From Phascolomyces articulosus (taxonomy: Eukaryota; Mucoromycota; Mucoromycetes; Mucorales; Lichtheimiaceae): a stretch of DNA of 64,000 bases. Position 1 is the stretch's first letter; the number at the start of each line of letters is the position of its first letter. Under the pieces are notes generated by a model. That model was not told where the DNA came from, did no database searches, and saw only the letters and a list, made by a program, of their open reading frames with translations. Shown here piece after piece: positions 35,625-49,300 of this stretch. Location: positions 186,001-250,000 of the forward strand of contig JAIXMP010000046.1 in NCBI GenBank assembly GCA_025677815.1, written 5' to 3'. Made by a program: the position numbers and the translations under genes.

Positions 35625-38600
35625 TTATCTCAGGGCAACGTTTTTATTACATCGTTTTCAGGTCACCCATGTTATTTTATAGAATATTATATATATGAGA
35701 AATATTGTTTTTTTTACTATTATTCTAGATTCAATCATAAAAAAGGAAGATCTTGTTTCATTTCTAAACCCACAAGTTGCGTGATCTTGTAAGACGGCGA
35801 CAAACTTGGTAGATGACTTTGGGTGTTTTGTAATAGTTTTATAAGCAAAATCTGGACCGGTTTTTATATCGGAGTCATGTTCTTTGACCCGAACATGTGG
35901 GCAATTGACCGAAGTGTTTTACTTTGATCGTGTTCTAGCTCTATTCCGCGGTTCTAACCTTGCAAGAAGGAGTCTTTACATTATTAGCCTTCATAGTACA
36001 TTGGGTGGCTCTCTTTTACTTCCTTCAAAAGAAGTATTCGATTTACACCATCCAGGGTCTCCAAGTAGCTTTACATTTCAAAAATTAATAAGGAAAACGA
36101 CATATATTTATATTTTTATAGGATGAGAGACTAAATGGTCATTTGGTTTTTCTTTATCGTTCTGTAAACATTATTAAATTCAAAGATTTATTATGTTTTC
36201 TTCCCATTCTTTTTTTTTTCTTATCTTTTTTTGATCTTATTGTCACGAATTTGGGCGTGGGCATTCTCCACAACAAAATAAACAGCTTTGGCAAAAATGT
36301 GGGGGATGGGGAAATATAAATATGTATATTATTTGTATCACCAACAGATAACCATGAGAGGTAGCGATTACGTATCATTTCACACAATATATAACAAACG
36401 ATATATTGTGAAAATGATTCCATTTTTAGTGGTGAAAGTGATCAAACGATAACACTGTACAATACCGTATTCTTAATTCATAAAACCATTCATTATGTTT
36501 TCCAACATTTGCAAAACCCATGATGACGAGTTATATAATAAAAAACACATGTAACACAACAGAAAAAAAGATACGTAGTGGATAATACAATATATTTATT
36601 GTCATTGCTGGACCCAAGACCACTAATAGCTGTTTGATACGTAAATGAATGGAAAATTACCTTTTAATTAAAAAGAGATCTAACCGTGAATAATAGTTGT
36701 TACACGATTAGTACGAGTATAAATTGAAAATAGATGTGTAGTAATTCCGTCTTTCAAACCAACAGTGTAATAATAATATATTGGTATGAACTTCCGCAGT
36801 GTCAAGTCTACTTATTCTACTTACAAAGGTAGATAATTTACGAAGAAATATATTTCTTTATGCAAGTGTGCTTTTCTTCATAAATATAATGAAATAGAAT
36901 GGGCTGTTATATCACCCGTTTCGAACACTAAAAGTTGCTCAGCTCAATGATAGCAAGATAGCTAATTGTAGCAGTACAGCTTTTCTGCTGTATTATCCAG
37001 AAAATTCCAAATGCTTCTTTTAGAGTTTCTGCCTTTGGAGATTAACATGCTTACACCTATGTCCATAACAAACTGTTGTCCGGTCAAGTGATTACACAAG
37101 ATAAAAGCCGCATTTTACAGCAATAGCTACATTTCTCGGAAAATAGCATAATCCAATATTGTATTATAATAGGTATTTTTTTTTCTTCAGTTTATAACCA
37201 CTGGATAACGCCTTACATATTCTTGCTATCTACTCATCTCAATCATTCGTACTTGACCATCATCATTGTCTCCCTTCTGTCATATTTTTCTAACCAACCC
37301 TACTATATTTTAATAACACAATGCTCAGTTACTGATTTGGGTGTATGCGCATGAGAATCAAAAAAGTAGAATACGGATTATACAATCGTAATAAAGTCAA
37401 TAAAAGACGTCATTATTGACATGCTATATCTAATACTATCTAAACAGGAATATGATAGCAAATTCATCTTCCATAGATTTATACTAACTCTAAACCCTTC
37501 AAATATCATTACAACCTCGAAGCGTCCATCAACTATATCCTATCTTTATCACCATGGATAGGCTCCAGAATGTCAAGCAAGCCCAACCATGGACTATAGT
37601 TTGTGATTGATCCGGGGCCATCACTTATTTCTCTGAGTATTAAATAAACGAGTTTATCGGTAACAGTTGCTTTTCGCGTCTGCATACTCCTATATTCATC
37701 ACCAAGATATAAAATATATTTTGCACTGTACTACTATTTTAATGGTCATTCTACCCATACGAGTTTCTGTTGCTTTGGTTTAAATCATAGGGATCAACTG
37801 GTATTGTGTAGCTATATTCAAGGACAGCAAAGAAAGACCCCATAATGGTTGAATGACTCTTCTTCATCCCTCCCTTTTCTCTTTCTTCTTGTTCCAATTC
37901 TATTTGTTTCTTTTTCTTTTTTTTCGTATCAACAGCATATAAAATAAGCTGATTGTAGGGCCATTATCGATCATGGTATTAACTTGTTTTTTCTACTTAA
38001 AAAAAATCCTAAACAATACACTAACCACGCGCGTCGCTTCGCTCGTTAATTACTACTAAACCCACTATTTTACATCTTAAACCCATAGGTACTTTTCCAT
38101 TACATATAGCATCAGTGGAACCAACACAGAATTCACAAAGTGGAACCAAGGATTTCACTCTTAAGATCACCTTCAGATCGACGCACTAGAGCTCTAAGCT
38201 TTTATGTTTATCATCAGTTTTGACTACTCCCTTATCTGTAATAGTACCAGAAAACTGTTTTTCTTTATTGTACTTATTAGCTCTGGCTTTATACTCATCT
38301 TTCTGGACCGGCTCCAAATTTTACCGCTTGTTGGCCAGTTCCATGGCGATGGAGCTTATCAGATGCTTATCACCTTTGAATCTTTAATTGTGTATATATT
38401 TATATGAAAACAATAATTTATAATTTTGAATAAACTTAATAAGGAATTCTCAATCTATCTCACAACACACTCGTCCATTATTCTTTATGTTGATCCATAG
38501 TTTCTAATAAACCTAAAATACGACGAAGAAGAAGTCCATGCATGGTGGTTTAATTCATCTCGTATTCCCCTCCCTGTTTTAGAGAAATAATGATGTTTTT

Positions 38601-39304
38601 TTTTTACCTCCATTTCTTCTTGTGAAAAATATAAAAGGTATCAATAAATGTAAAAATAAAGACGATATAATAATACGTTGAGACTGTTGTAAGATTTATT
38701 TCAATAAAATAATGATGATCAAACTATCTAATAAAATTGAGGTGCTTTTATACTTTTCGATCAAGTGCTTATTTTTAACTATTTATTTATTGTCGGGTAC
38801 GTGTTTATATGAGTCCATAGAGATGAGGATTGATATTTGTTATTGTTAATTTACGCCCTCTGCTAAGAGGGAGTTTATTCATTTCTAAGTTTCTTATTGT
38901 TGAACATTATACCTTATTTGGTATACCGTTCTGATTCACCCCATTTCATAACAATGGCGTTATTCTATTTTATTTATTGTTTATTCTTTTCTTCCTCATT
39001 TAAATTTAGATACACCTATTAGGCGTATTCTTTTCCTGCTGACACGACACTTCTCCTCTTCATAACACTTTGCGTTTCTTCAGACCAATTCTCGTATAGA
39101 GATTCCTCCTATTAATCATTGTTCCCTCTCCCTAACACCACTTTAATCAAACAATAAACCGGACAATGATCGGTAAAGTATAGTATACCTTTAGCAATAT
39201 AAGCTTCTTTGGTTAGAAACTGTATGTATTTATTGCGCAAAGCACAAGTAGACTTAGAACATGTACTACTGTCCAATTGAATAACATCAATTGTTTTATT
39301 ATGC

Positions 39305-39445
39305 ATGGGCTACGTCCTGATGTTCCATTTCAATATCAGGGTATTTAAGCTCAAACACCATTGCCTTAATAGACTCAGCGACAGTATTCTCAACAGACCA
39401 AGCAGTATGAGTTCCAGCAGAAGTAGAAGAAGGTTCGAGAAACCA
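39305..39445 (-). pseudogene. Coding-like fragment, possible gene relic
   Basis: On the minus strand a 46-codon open stretch ends at a stop at 39305 and reads FLEPSSTSAGTHTAWSVENT followed by VAESIKAMVFELKYPDIEME and HQDVAHA. The mixture of residues looks protein-like and unlike the surrounding I/K/Y/F-rich frames. An adjacent minus-strand frame (39306-39112, with STCSKSTCALRNKY) follows. There is no start codon, no convincing upstream exon and no recognised family, so a decayed gene or element fragment is the most I can suggest. Confidence 0.25.
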
Positions 39446-39733
39446 TATACTTCATACTACTTTCCTACATTGTAGTTTGAAGTTCTATGCAATGCTTACT
39501 GGAACTCCATATGCAGTCTACTGTTGTCCTGAATGATCGATAAGCTGTTGTAGGTACGATAAATAACAAGGAATTGAAGATCGCGACTACTTGCTAATGT
39601 CATAGATGACATGTAGATGAAAGGAAAAAGAAATGTTGTAATATATTCCAATACTTTTTTTTATTTCTCATACGCAGGTACAGTCCAAAGCGTTATTATG
39701 AGGTAAATTAACCTAATTCTGTAATCTACTATA

Positions 39734-39943
39734 CACTTTAGAAAAAAAATATGCAAATGGTTGTATGTGCAAAATACCCCAAATTTGAATTTATCTCGAA
39801 TATTTGGGGAATATTTTTTGAATATGCATATTTTTTGTATATATTTCGAATATACTTCGAGTATTTTTGCCTCCAATAATGAAAAATATTCAGAATGTAT
39901 TTTGCATCTAAGGATATTTTTTTGAATTTTTTTTTCTAAAGTG
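39734..39943. mobile_element. MITE-like fold-back element with 3-bp duplication
   Basis: Terminal inverted repeats start CACTTTAGAAAAAAAA on the left (39734-39749) and end in the complement on the right (TTTTTTTTCTAAAGTG, 39928-39943). The arms stay similar inward, with TGCAAAATAC at 39768-39777 mirrored by GTATTTTGCA at 39897-39906. The element is flanked by ATA on both sides (39731-39733 and 39944-39946). Inside are a hairpin CCCCAAAT/ATTTGGGG (39777-39809) and repeated GAATAT strings, with no ORF. A CACT-type terminus with a 3-bp target duplication is the pattern of CACTA/EnSpm-type non-autonomous elements. No second copy is present in this window, so mobility is inferred. Confidence 0.5.
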
Positions 39944-40497
39944 ATAGTTGAGTCTCGTAGTGAAGTACATAATACTAATTCATGCAGAATATTTCTTTGT
40001 TGATACTTGTAAAAAAAACTCTCCATATATACAAATTTTGGATGCTTATAGGCGCAGATCTAATTAGTCTTCCATAATAAAATATAAATTTTAACTTACA
40101 ATCAAGTATGGTTTATTATTCAATAGCATCACCTGATTACATAATCAATCCCACTAGTGACCACTAACATGATACTTTTTTATGTGAAAATATTATCTTT
40201 TTATTATAATAAAAGGTATATAATGGAAAAGCGGCGAGAAAATAAGACTGAAAAAAATGTACATCTAGAGAGTGAGAGAAAAAACGTACAAGTATTTTTG
40301 GTGGCCGTTGTAAAATCTTCTCCTTTCCTTTTTTTTTTCTCACTCTCAATCACTTTTTTTTTAGTAAGAATTCTTGGGTAAAAATTCTTTTTTAGATGAG
40401 GTGTCTCTGTTTGTATATACGCAATTAATAAAGAAAAAAACATAGATTTTTTTAGGAGGAAAGGAGGTGTTCATTTTTTTGTGGTTTGCTTACCAAT

Positions 40498-42918
40498 TTA
40501 TGGAGTAAAAAGAATACGCAAAGTATTTGTATTACCCAAACCACCTTTCCAACCCTGAACAGCAATCACAGGAGTTCCATGATTGAGTAACCCATATTTG
40601 ATGGCCTGTTCCATACCCCAAATAATTCTTGAATCTACATCTTCTTGCCATGGAGCAATTTCAGCAGGACTCAATAAAGCAGCGTTGGTACTAGATGCAG
40701 ATAAACGAGCAGCAGCTGAAGATGGTTTTGGATAATGGAATGGGAAACATCCACGATACAAATGAGCTTGTCTTGCTGTCATTGGATTACGTGTCACCAC
40801 AATAATTGGAGCTTGAGGACGATACTTGGACACCAATCGAGCACTGTTACCAGATGTAGTCAAGACAATGATGGCACCAGCACGTTGTTCATGGGCAGCA
40901 CTGACAGCAGCACATGCGACTGTTTCTGGGGTTTCTGTGGGTAAAGCGCTTAACTGTCTAATTTCATTAAAGATAGCAGGGTAGCATAAGACGCTTTCTG
41001 CAAGAACACAAATATCGTGCATGGTACGAACGGAATCTACTGGATAACTGCCCTTGGCAGTCTCACCAGATAACATGACACAATCGGCTCCATCCAAAAC
41101 AGCATTGGCTACATCAGATACTTCAGCTCGAGTCGGTCGTGGATTGATCTAGATCATTGTTCAAGATTATGTACATGAGACGAAAGAATCTTGTGACCTT
41201 ATTTATATATGATCTCATCATGTCTCCCAGCATCACCCTTCCTGATCTTTATTCCTGTGATACCATTTACTTACAGTCATTGATTCGAGCATTTGAGTCG
41301 CACTGTCGTCATCATACATTAAATCAAAGGGTAAGTATAAAAAAGTTTTTCTGGAAAAAAATGCCACAGAAATTTAAAAATAAACCTACCAAATGACAGG
41401 CTTACCAGCCAAATTACATTTTGTGATCATCATTTTCTGTGCAATAAAAACTCGTTCGATAGGGATTTCAATACCCATATCCTATTTCACACACAAATAT
41501 AAATTAATCTGAGCCCATTCTGTTTTACACCTCATTCTATTGTTATTACCGATAGTAAAAATGTGAATAATGGTAATAATAAAAGGTTATATAAAACTTA
41601 CACCTCGAGCTACCATGACACCATCTGTTTCCTTGAGAATCTCATCAAAATTATGAACACCTTGATGATTTTCAATTTTAGCAATAATTTTGATGTGTTT
41701 TCCTTCTGGTCCCAATACTTGACGAATATCATTAATATCTTGACCTCTTCTAACAAATGAAGCAAAGACCATATCCACTTTGTTTTCTACACCAAACCGT
41801 AAATCTTGTTTATCCTTTTCGGAGAGGGCCGGCAAGTCTACATCAGTTCCCGGTAAATTGACGCCCTTGTGTGACGAGAGTTTTCCATTGTTACAAGCTT
41901 TGACTTTAATTTCCAGATCATTGCTTTGTTCAAGTACTTCGAATGTCATTACGCCGTCATCAATATAGATTCGACGACCTGGCTTGATCATTTTGGGCAA
42001 GTTTTTGTAATCAATGTACATGATTTTATCATCACATTTGTCCTTGAAAGTATCGTCGACTGTAAAAGTCATTTCATGACCCACAGTGATTGCGATCTAT
42101 ATTTCCAATAAAAAGAATTAAGGGGTATAATTTTTTTTTAAGATTTTTGCTTGCTTTTTTTTTCAAACACGTGTGCTAAGCAAGTGGTAAGAAGAGAAGA
42201 AAACTTACATCATCTCCATCTTTCATAGTACCAGTACGAATTTCTGGGCCTTTATTATCCAAGGCAATAGCCACTGGGCGACCAGGATACACTATAGTTC
42301 ATTTTTCGTTTTATATTGTCAGTGAATATATGTAGATATTTTTAACCATATTCGTCTTCTATTTATTTCAACCAGTATATATTGCAAATACTCTTACTTT
42401 CAACACTTTGACGAGTATTGTCAATGACGGATTTATGATACTAAAATAGGTAATAGATAAGATTTTGATATGTGATTCGTAGGTATAATCATACACAAAT
42501 ATGTCAGCTGAGGATGAACTTTTTTTGGCCATACACACTTGCACAATGCCCGTAATTACCCAGCCTTTCCCGTTTACAATAATATTTTTACCTCATGTGT
42601 GCCATGCGAAAAGTTCATTCGAACAACATTAAGACCAGCATTACGCAACTGAGTAATCATTTCAACACTATTTGTCTTGGGACCTATAGAATACATTTAT
42701 TTTATGTTGTGTTATTACAAATATACATTTATACTGAAGAAAAGAAAAATATTGTGTTTGATTGAAAGTCGTTTTTTGCCAGTTTTGAAAAGAATAATGA
42801 GTAGAATATACGTACCAATAGTTCCAATAATAGTTGATTTACGACCGCGAGTGGGTTCGACATTAACATCCATATTAGCTATCCATTGTAAACTGCTTGA
42901 GTTTGTTTCATATGTCAT
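40498..42918 (-). CDS. pyk1: Pyruvate kinase
   Basis: Last step of glycolysis: phosphoenolpyruvate + ADP to pyruvate + ATP, cytosolic homotetramer. Exons are 42918-42816, 42683-42592, 42440-42398, 42291-42209, 42096-41602, 41481-41390, 41302-41275 (28 nt) and 41148-40498, giving 528 residues. Landmarks are [30 protein letters not shown] (substrate Arg, Asn and Ser), [32 protein letters not shown] (catalytic Lys and metal-binding Glu), [49 protein letters not shown] and [10 protein letters not shown]. The C-terminal domain ends [14 protein letters not shown] Ser/Ala-rich insertion ([18 protein letters not shown]) sits in the C-terminal domain. All expected catalytic motifs are intact, so an active enzyme is expected. 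Many short 5' exons are unusual for such a highly expressed gene in yeasts, but normal for an intron-rich fungus. Confidence 0.97.
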
Positions 42919-43388
42919 GATGAAAGAAAGAGAATATATGTAAAGGTTTGAGTGAGAAAAAGCGAGTGGAAGATGAAGAAAAAGAGAAACGAGAGAAGAG
43001 GAGAAAAGGAAGATTTGGACGCGTTAAATATACTTTTTCAGGAGTGACATGCTTTTTTGTTTTGATGATTTATATAAATATATTGTATGTCCGTGTTAAT
43101 TCTAATGAAGATTATTTGTGTATTATGTTATGTGTATGTTTAGTTTGGTTTGTTTCAAACCGTTATGAAATATTAACTTTATTTTTTTTTTGGGGGGGAG
43201 GACAAAAAGAGGAGAGATTGATATATAAAAAATATATAATTGATAGTAACGATAACGGGAAAAAAAGGAAAGTGAAACGAATTTACTACTTTATTTATAT
43301 AAGAAAATTTTTTTTCTGTTTTATTGATTTGACGATAAATGATGGTTAATGATGATGATCATGTCATAGATGTCATAATTCTTTACCT
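42919..43388. other. Intergenic, promoter of pyruvate kinase
   Basis: About 470 bp between the dynein stop and the pyruvate kinase start, both on the minus strand. Next to the pyk1 ATG the plus strand is a purine tract (about 42920-43012), so the sense strand is C/T-rich directly before the start. The plus-strand frame at 42948-43349 is a low-complexity shadow (K/R/E then Y/I/F) and is not a gene. Confidence 0.5.
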
Positions 43389-46300
43389 TTAGAAAGACAT
43401 GACAATAGCAACTGCTCTTTGAGGAATACGATCCTTTTCATCAGCATGAGCAGGCACATTGATAGTGAACAGCAGGTCAGATCGATCTGCATTGAGATAA
43501 ACAGGTAATGCAACATGGTCCACTTCCTTTTGAGAATCCTTTCGAATCCATCGTAATCCAGTCTTGGGTAACTTGGTGGATGGATCTGAAGTCAAGCGAA
43601 CTTGATTACTATCCCATTGACCACCCTCCATTCTTAATCCACGGACATAATAACCTCCTTGTTGATCTTGAGTGGTTGCACCAATATCGACTTCTAAAAC
43701 TAGTTCTTCTAATGACCACTTATTACGTTGAGCTGTCGCCTGACGGGTAGCAGTGATGTAAGCTTCAGGACTAAAGAGACCACCTGTCCATACTTCAATG
43801 TCTCCGTAAGAGGTCTCGTGTGCAATAGCTTCCACTTGTTCCAGACGCGATTTGAGATCAGCCATCCATATGTTCAAACCAATGTTCTTGGGTACCTTAT
43901 ATGGGCGCCAATGATCAGGGATCAGGCCCTTGGTCAGCCAGCTCATCAGCTGTCTCAAATGATTGGTTTGCTTCAATTCACCATTGCATACCTTTTGTAA
44001 GGCAGAGAGATCGTCGCGAATCGTATTAAGCAATTTACGGGCCATTTGGTTTTCGCGTTCAAAGAATCGGAACAAGGGGTCCATAATACCTCCAGAATCA
44101 CCACGTTGAACACTGGTGATCTTGCTAGGCAAAAGTTCAAGATAGCCTGTAATAGAAGCGCTCAAGGCACGCATCCATGCGGGCTGTTGAGTAGTGGATG
44201 ATGCTTGTTGGGTAGTATCTTGTGTGTAAGCTACTTCATCATCATCGCTAGTACTCTTCATCTTGCGAACCTTGGAAAGCATAGTGTTACCCTTGAGTGT
44301 CAAGAGAACACGTTCAGCATTAGCTGGTAAACCTAACCATGTAGGTGGTTCACGTTCAGGTAGCTTGCTGACCCATTCCAAAAATTGGTCCATCTTGGTA
44401 CCATCAGGTACAACCACGGATTTCTCATTATCACCTGTTGCCTTGACAATTTCAAAGTCTAAATCGTAACAGTGTTGTGTGAACAAGTTATCAACAAACG
44501 AGTTGAGTAAGCGTTGATCATATTCATTATCAATACGACCACCATAAATGGATTGTTTCAAAAGTGAACGAATGGCATCCCATGGAATCTTTTCGGGAGA
44601 AATATTAGCACGACCGCCTGCGGCAGAATCAAGCCACTTATCAATGGTATTAAACGCAGAATCTTGATCGGAATCATTGAATTCATAAGTCTTAGTCCAA
44701 CCCAAAGGTACATAACGAAGACGTTCTTGAACAACAGCATGTAACCAAGCAAGCATGAAGTATAAACGGACACGTTCAGTAGGACCACGTGCAACACGCG
44801 AAGGTGGAATACTGCTTAAGGATTCTTGCAAGTTAGCCTTAATACCTGGTGGAGGTTCGAACATCAATACACGTGACATTCTCAATAAGTTGACAGGCAC
44901 CTTGGGATTGGTTTCCATTGTCAAGAACAAACGGAATTGTGGATGAGGCTTCATGCTGTGTAACTTCTTTTCCAATTGACCGAGCCAAGAGGGTGCCAAA
45001 TGGACGTTCTTTAGCATAACCCAGTTACCAGTCTTGATAGCAGTAGAAATGGCTTGATCTGCCAAGGTAAAACCTTCAGCTGAACCCATAGCAACTGAAG
45101 TACAACGTGTGTTGGTTTCAGTGACCAAGTTGTCAACACGATAACTGGCATCGTAACCAGGAACAGAGCACAAAGCAAGAGGTGTTGAGCTGCTGACTTC
45201 ATTGCCAACAATTTGTTGTAAACTGAGATCACCAGAGTTGATAAATTCGTTGCCAAAGATTTCACTTGCGAAGGAAGTAGCTGCAGGAAGCAATCGATCA
45301 GGACGGAAGCACTTGACAAGCAACATACGTCTAAGAGCATCCACGACATCTAATGATTTTTTTTTTGGAATGTTAGTATGATTTGTTAACTGTTACTACC
45401 CTTTCCATTCTTTTCTTTAATATATAAAAAAAACTTACTGCTTTGACCATAATTATCCCAGCATCCAGGAACCACTGTTTCGGACTGTGAGTGTTCCATG
45501 AATTTCTGCCAGTCATCTTGATTTTGTTTGATATGATCACCCAATCCTTGGAAGCAAGGCAATGCCATAAATTCTTTTGTACGTTGGGCGGTTTCATCTG
45601 GAATAAATTCAGGCAAGCCCAAGCTGGAAGCATTGACCGTTGATCCAGGAACAATATCACCACCACTCAACAAGAAATCGTATTCAGCTTCATCTACACC
45701 ATAGTTATTACCACCACCGCGAATTTGGATTTGACACATCAATACAGCCAAAGTAATATGATCTTCATGCAACAATGTACGAGAAGCACGCTTGTAAGTG
45801 ACAGTGAACAAATCACGCGACAAGATCGCCAAACGTTCTCCAGGGTCAGAGACAGATTTCAAGTTGGGATTGGCGTGTAGCACATATTCAAAGATTTCAT
45901 AGAAGAAATCCAGTGAGAATTGGTAAAAGTGATGAATCAAATTGAGTTGTTCCATGACAAAGAAAATAGAACTGCATGCATGCGCCAAAGGTGTGTAAAC
46001 AGCAGTTGTTTGTTCTACTTCCTGCATAACCGTATTTGTTTCATCCACCTTACGCGTAACTTCGGCAGCTTCTTTCTTCAAAGTTTCCAAAGTTTCAATG
46101 ACCTTGTCATCATCCAAAATGTTACCCTTAGATTCGTTCAAAGCTTGCAACAAGGATTTTTCAAGATGACGCAGCTTCAATTGGAATTCACCTTGTAACT
46201 TGATCAAATCGGTACGACGTTGATCAACATCTGGACGTTCAGCCTTGAGTACTTTGTTCAAACACTGGCTTTGTAAACTACCACGAGTGACAGTGAAGTT

Positions 46301-49300
46301 GACAAAGGTGACACGAGAACAGATATCAGGTGGGAAATTGACAGAAGGATCACGAGTCGATAAGAACAATGTGAAGGATGGCGAGAAATCGATATCTTGG
46401 CTACCCAAACGGATCAAAACACGGCCACCGGTACGGCGCAATTCCTTGTTAAGAACAGGGTTCAAGATAGGATCCAAATGTTCGACATCTTGAATCAAAA
46501 TGGGGTTACCAAAACGAAGAGCACTTTCAAGGTTCTTAATGAACGAATCATCCAAGAAACTGGTAACGGTAATCTTGCGATCCTTGTATTCATTAATCAA
46601 GAAGTTGGTAGCTTGGCCAGAAGGATCAATGATCAATGGGTAACGATCGAAGCGCTTAAGCATAATGGCGTTTTCGATACAAAGATCATCAGCTGGCAAT
46701 GAGTTGGCGTGCCATGACAAACGGTCATCAGCAGTTGACAAGTATTCAGTGAGTGACATGTCTTGCTTGAATTGAACATTAGCAGCAATAAGATGATCTG
46801 TCCATTTGGACAGAAGGAGTTCACGGTATTGTTGATCAAAGTAACCACCATAAGCCAAGAAGGCAGCAGATAACAAGACATCACCAACGATGGTACCCAT
46901 TTGGCTTTCAAAGGCTTGACTAGCAGCTTCCCAACGAACCTTTTCGGATGATAAACTGCTCAACAATGTCAAACTACGATCGACTTTGCTCTTGACGCGA
47001 TCCATTTCAGCCTTGATTAATTGAGTTTCACCAACAAGAGCAGCATATTCTTCCTTGTATCGACCAATACTAGTTTCCAAATCAACAATCATTTGTTCAA
47101 TGTCAGCAGCCTTTTGCTTGGTATCTTCGGCACTTTGTTCCAAACGGTTGACTTCTTCACGAAGAGGACCAACACGATCGAGAATGTCGGAATATTGGAC
47201 TTGAGCAACAACCCACTTGACAAGAGGACCACAGGCCTTGGAGGCACGGTTGACAGCTTCATATTCGAAAGAACTATTGTTTAAATAATTGCGACGCATG
47301 TAATCACGCAAATGCTTGGTCATATTCTTTTCTGTGTTATAGTTGACGATGCTGGTAATAAAGTCATCGCGGCGAATGATACTTTGCACAGTCTTCCAGC
47401 TATCGATCTTGTGACCCAACATGGTACAAACAGACTCCATGGCAAGTTTGACGGCTTCAGGTGGATTACCCATAGCACGGACTTCGGTCAAGTGTTGACG
47501 CTTAATGTTACTGACACTTTTTTGAGCTTCCAACACAGCAGGTTCGGCATTTGCAAGATCATCTAATACAATAGCACGACGTTCTTGGATTTCCTATTGA
47601 TGTGAAATATTTTTTTGCTTAGTATATCAAGTTAAAACATGCCTTTATATTTGTATCTGTAATCTACCTTGTTTTGAATTTCCAAAGCATCTTGGATTTG
47701 AATAGAAGCAGCCTTCTTTTGCTCTGCTTCTTTTTCATCTGCCAACATTTGTTTAATCTTATCTTCAGCTTGGCGGTTCTTGACTTCGAGTTGATTCTTC
47801 TTGATAGCCAAACTCTTTCGCAACTCTTCGACCTTGACGACAGTATCCTTGAGCTTCTCAAGACCAACGTTCAAATGGCGTTGTTGTTCTTCCAAATCTT
47901 CCCTCTTTTCATTATACAAACGAACATAATGGGAAATGAAATCCAAAAAGTGACGAGGTGTACAATAATTGTATCGACCTTGGCGCTTGCTCAATTTGGT
48001 ATTGATTTCATACAAGGATTGATGGACAAATACCAAAGCATTGACCACGGTTTCACGATGAGTAGGAGGAATTGGTAAGTTACGATAAGCAATAGGCAAG
48101 TTCAAAGGTGGAGCAAAGGTGGGTACATCCAAATCCAAGGTATTTGTGAATTCCATACCGACTTGATAGAAGGCTTGATCGGGCCAGTCACCAAACCAAT
48201 CCAAAACACAACGATTGAATAAGGCAGGCGAGGTAGCTGCACGAGAAGCAAGACCACCTTCGGGTGGATTCATGGTAAAGACAACGTGCAAGTTACGCAT
48301 GACTTGCTGAGTGAACCACTTGTATAACTCCTCACCAGAATCCAACATTAAACCATCACGTTGAGCACCTTCTTTACATGCTGTCATCAAAGCAGCATAT
48401 TCATCACCTTCAAAGAGACCAGGTACTTCGGCGTTGGCAAGCAATGTATTCATACGTTCCAAGAAACCACTGTCTAATACATTGGATTCGTCCATAATGA
48501 AACAAATCTTTTCACCCTTACAACCAGCACGTCGAAGGACACTACGTAAATCGTCATCGAAATCAGCACCTGTATACTTGTTATGAACCTTGATTTGGAA
48601 CACACTTAAACCATTCATCCATGCAACAAAGCGGGACAAGGTTGTTTTACCGGAACCTGAGACACCAATCAACAACAAATGGCCTTGAGGTTGACGGAAG
48701 ACACGATCGATACGAAGGACGTGTTCCAATACGTCATTGAACAAGACAAGTGCGACATCCAATTCTTCTTCATAGAATACCTTGAGACGAGCCTTAGCAT
48801 ACTCACGCAATTGTTCACGACCAACAGGAACATAATGCTTGGAAAGCCAGTTGGAAAACAAGATAGGTCGTTCCAATGCTTCTTCCTTGTCCATGGTGGG
48901 GAAATGCTTCAAAGCAATGCTGTCGATCATTTCATCGGTCCATTGACGTTCTTCTTCATCCACAAGACGATCTTGGAACAAACGTAAGGCTTCATGGGCC
49001 CAAATACGTACAAGACCTTCTACAGTCAAAGTTTCCAATGGTTTGATAGCTTCGAAAATACCTCTGATCCAACGTGTCAATTCACGAGGAGAGTAAATGT
49101 AATGGGCTTGAATATCGGGTGTGAAACGACGTTGCGATGCTAAATACAATTCAACCATAGCAGCCGTCAATGCATCGGCATAACCACGCAAGTTAGGAAC
49201 AACCTTCAACATGGCACGAGTGAATGTACCATAAATTTGAATCAATGAAGTTTGACCGGCATAATCCACCATGACCAAAGGAGCATGGCGTAAGAAACGG

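Larger units (their letters stand above)
35625..40497. other. Gene-free island, about 4.9 kb
   Basis: This is the longest stretch without a supported gene. It is AT-rich and contains only short frames (for example 35884-36126, 36154-36423, 38204-38407, 39112-39306 and 39661-40026) lacking domains or splice logic. Identifiable items are a fold-back element at 39734-39943, a GC-rich 20-mer at 38026-38045 in otherwise AT-rich DNA, and a coding-like minus-strand patch at about 39305-39445. It could be a transposon graveyard, a non-coding RNA locus or structural chromosomal DNA; the sequence does not decide. Confidence 0.55.

Noticed and set aside
35434..35951. Repeated 12-mer TCTATTCCGCGG at 35434-35445 and 35940-35951
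   Set aside because: The identity does not extend beyond 12 bases on either side, so it is not supported as an element boundary or repeat.
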